Shown piece by piece: positions 5,859-6,425 of a DNA stretch of 6,425 nt; position 1 is the first letter of the stretch; each line of letters begins with the position of its first letter. This DNA is from Clostridia bacterium (GTDB taxonomy: Bacteria > Bacillota_A > Clostridia > Lachnospirales > Cellulosilyticaceae). A program made the translations under genes and the position numbers. The stretch spans positions 1 through 6,425 of the forward strand of contig JARBTY010000181.1 in the NCBI GenBank assembly GCA_029239935.1. The letters run 5' to 3'. The notes beneath the pieces were generated by a model that worked only from the letters and a program-made list of their open reading frames with translations, ran no database searches and was not told the origin of the DNA.

Positions 5859-6425
5859 TTACGCCTCATTCATTATATGCGAAATGATAACCTCTGGTGT
5901 AACCGGATAAGAAGTTATAGAGGTATCCAAGGCAAAGTTGATGGCGTTAACGACAGCAGGAGCGGGAGCAACGGCTGCGAGTTCACCAACACTTTTGGCA
6001 CCATAAGGCCCATAGGGCTCACCATGTTCAACAGTCAGCACCTGAACATGGGGCATAACAGGGGCATTCATCAGATGATATTTAGAAAAGTTAGTTGATT
6101 TCACATAGCCTTTGGCATCTATTTCAATTTCTTCAAACAGGGCCATGCCAAGGCTCATATGAGCGCCCCCCTGAATCTGCCCTTCTACCAAAGCTGGGTT
6201 AACAGACTGCCCAATATCATGGACAGCCAGACAGTCTAGGACCGTAACTTCGCCGGTATATTTATCAACTCGTACCTCTGCAAAACAAGCGGCAAAGGAA
6301 GCAGGGTTGGCTGGAGATTCGTATTCAACAAAAACTGAGAGTTTTTTAGAATACTTAAGTTCATAGAGTACAGCAATATCACCGTAGGTATAGTGTTGCA
6401 TACTATTTTTAATAAAAAGGCAGCC
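5859..6425 (-). CDS. Xanthine dehydrogenase family, molybdopterin-binding subunit, C-terminal part (5'-partial)
   Basis: This is the C-terminal 188 residues of the large molybdenum-cofactor subunit of a xanthine dehydrogenase/purine hydroxylase type enzyme. It hydroxylates N-heterocycles such as hypoxanthine or xanthine in the cytosol, passing electrons to Fe-S and FAD subunits. The frame runs open through the right edge, so the ATG at 6401 is an internal Met. Visible motifs are FAACFAEVRVDKYTGEV, AVHDIGQSVNPALVEGQIQGG (cofactor-binding region of the family) and YGAKSVGELAAVAPAPAVVNAI. The last contains the Glu (codon 5982-5984) that corresponds to the catalytic base of xanthine oxidases. The usual GEPP is GELA here, so the exact substrate class cannot be asserted. 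The C-terminus (TPEVIISHIMNEA) looks complete. It is probably co-transcribed with the lyase homologue 61 bases downstream. The other subunits would lie outside the window. Confidence 0.9.
   Translation of the reverse strand, partial: GCLFIKNSMQHYTYGDIAVLYELKYSKKLSVFVEYESPANPASFAACFAEVRVDKYTGEVTVLDCLAVHDIGQSVNPALVEGQIQGGAHMSLGMALFEEIEIDAKGYVKSTNFSKYHLMNAPVMPHVQVLTVEHGEPYGPYGAKSVGELAAVAPAPAVVNAINFALDTSITSYPVTPEVIISHIMNEA

Noticed and set aside
5798..5869. Extended N-terminus of the lyase homologue from the ATG at 5869
   Set aside because: It would overlap the upstream gene and add 24 residues with no family counterpart; the only well-spaced ribosome binding site serves the ATG at 5797.
5877..6098. 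Plus-strand ORF of 73 residues
   Set aside because: Antisense to the conserved C-terminus of the molybdenum hydroxylase subunit.
6399..6401. ATG at 6401 as start of a short stand-alone molybdenum-cofactor protein
   Set aside because: The frame stays open to the window edge, no ribosome binding site precedes the ATG, and the visible part is only the C-terminal portion of a much longer family.

Overview
The window looks like a chromosomal segment from a low-GC, Gram-positive, anaerobic Firmicute, most likely a clostridium. The grounds are the A/T-rich composition, strong AGGAGG-type ribosome binding sites, a lipoprotein signal peptide, a DUF4179/DUF5643-like protein, and a xanthine-dehydrogenase-type molybdenum hydroxylase in a catabolic context. 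Genus cannot be fixed from the sequence alone. Six protein genes are present. The two at the window edges are cut off.

Layout: (1) 1-966 (+) is the C-terminal part of a probable anti-sigma or cell-envelope protein. (2) 986-2143 (-) is an acyltransferase-3 family membrane protein, convergent with the first gene. They share one compact bidirectional terminator that includes the acyltransferase stop codon. (3) 2144-2416 is a divergent intergenic region. It holds a well-formed minus-strand promoter for the acyltransferase, a weaker plus-strand promoter candidate, and a short zinc-ribbon-like ORF remnant. (4) 2417-3130 (+) is an MgtC/SapB family membrane protein ending in a long hairpin. (5) 3191-4108 (-) is a quaternary-amine (glycine betaine/choline class) substrate-binding lipoprotein with no permease or ATPase gene beside it in the window. 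(6) 4256-5797 (-) is a divergent HAL/PAL-type aromatic amino acid lyase homologue, followed by a hairpin with a T tract. (7) 5859-6425 (-) is the C-terminal end of a molybdopterin-binding xanthine dehydrogenase subunit, running off the right edge.

The most interesting part is the minus-strand block at the right: molybdenum hydroxylase, then lyase homologue, then binding protein. The lyase keeps the fold-defining motifs of histidine ammonia-lyase. However, the Ala-Ser-Gly triad that cyclises into the MIO cofactor reads Met-Ser-Asp with one residue missing, and the conserved Asn and Tyr of the active site are also replaced. It is probably not an ordinary histidine ammonia-lyase. Its position 61 bases behind a purine-hydroxylase-type gene suggests a role in purine or other N-heterocycle catabolism. 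That last step is inference.

Several starts were moved inward from the longest ORF because a Shine-Dalgarno sequence sits correctly only for the downstream ATG: acyltransferase 2143, binding protein 4108, lyase 5797.
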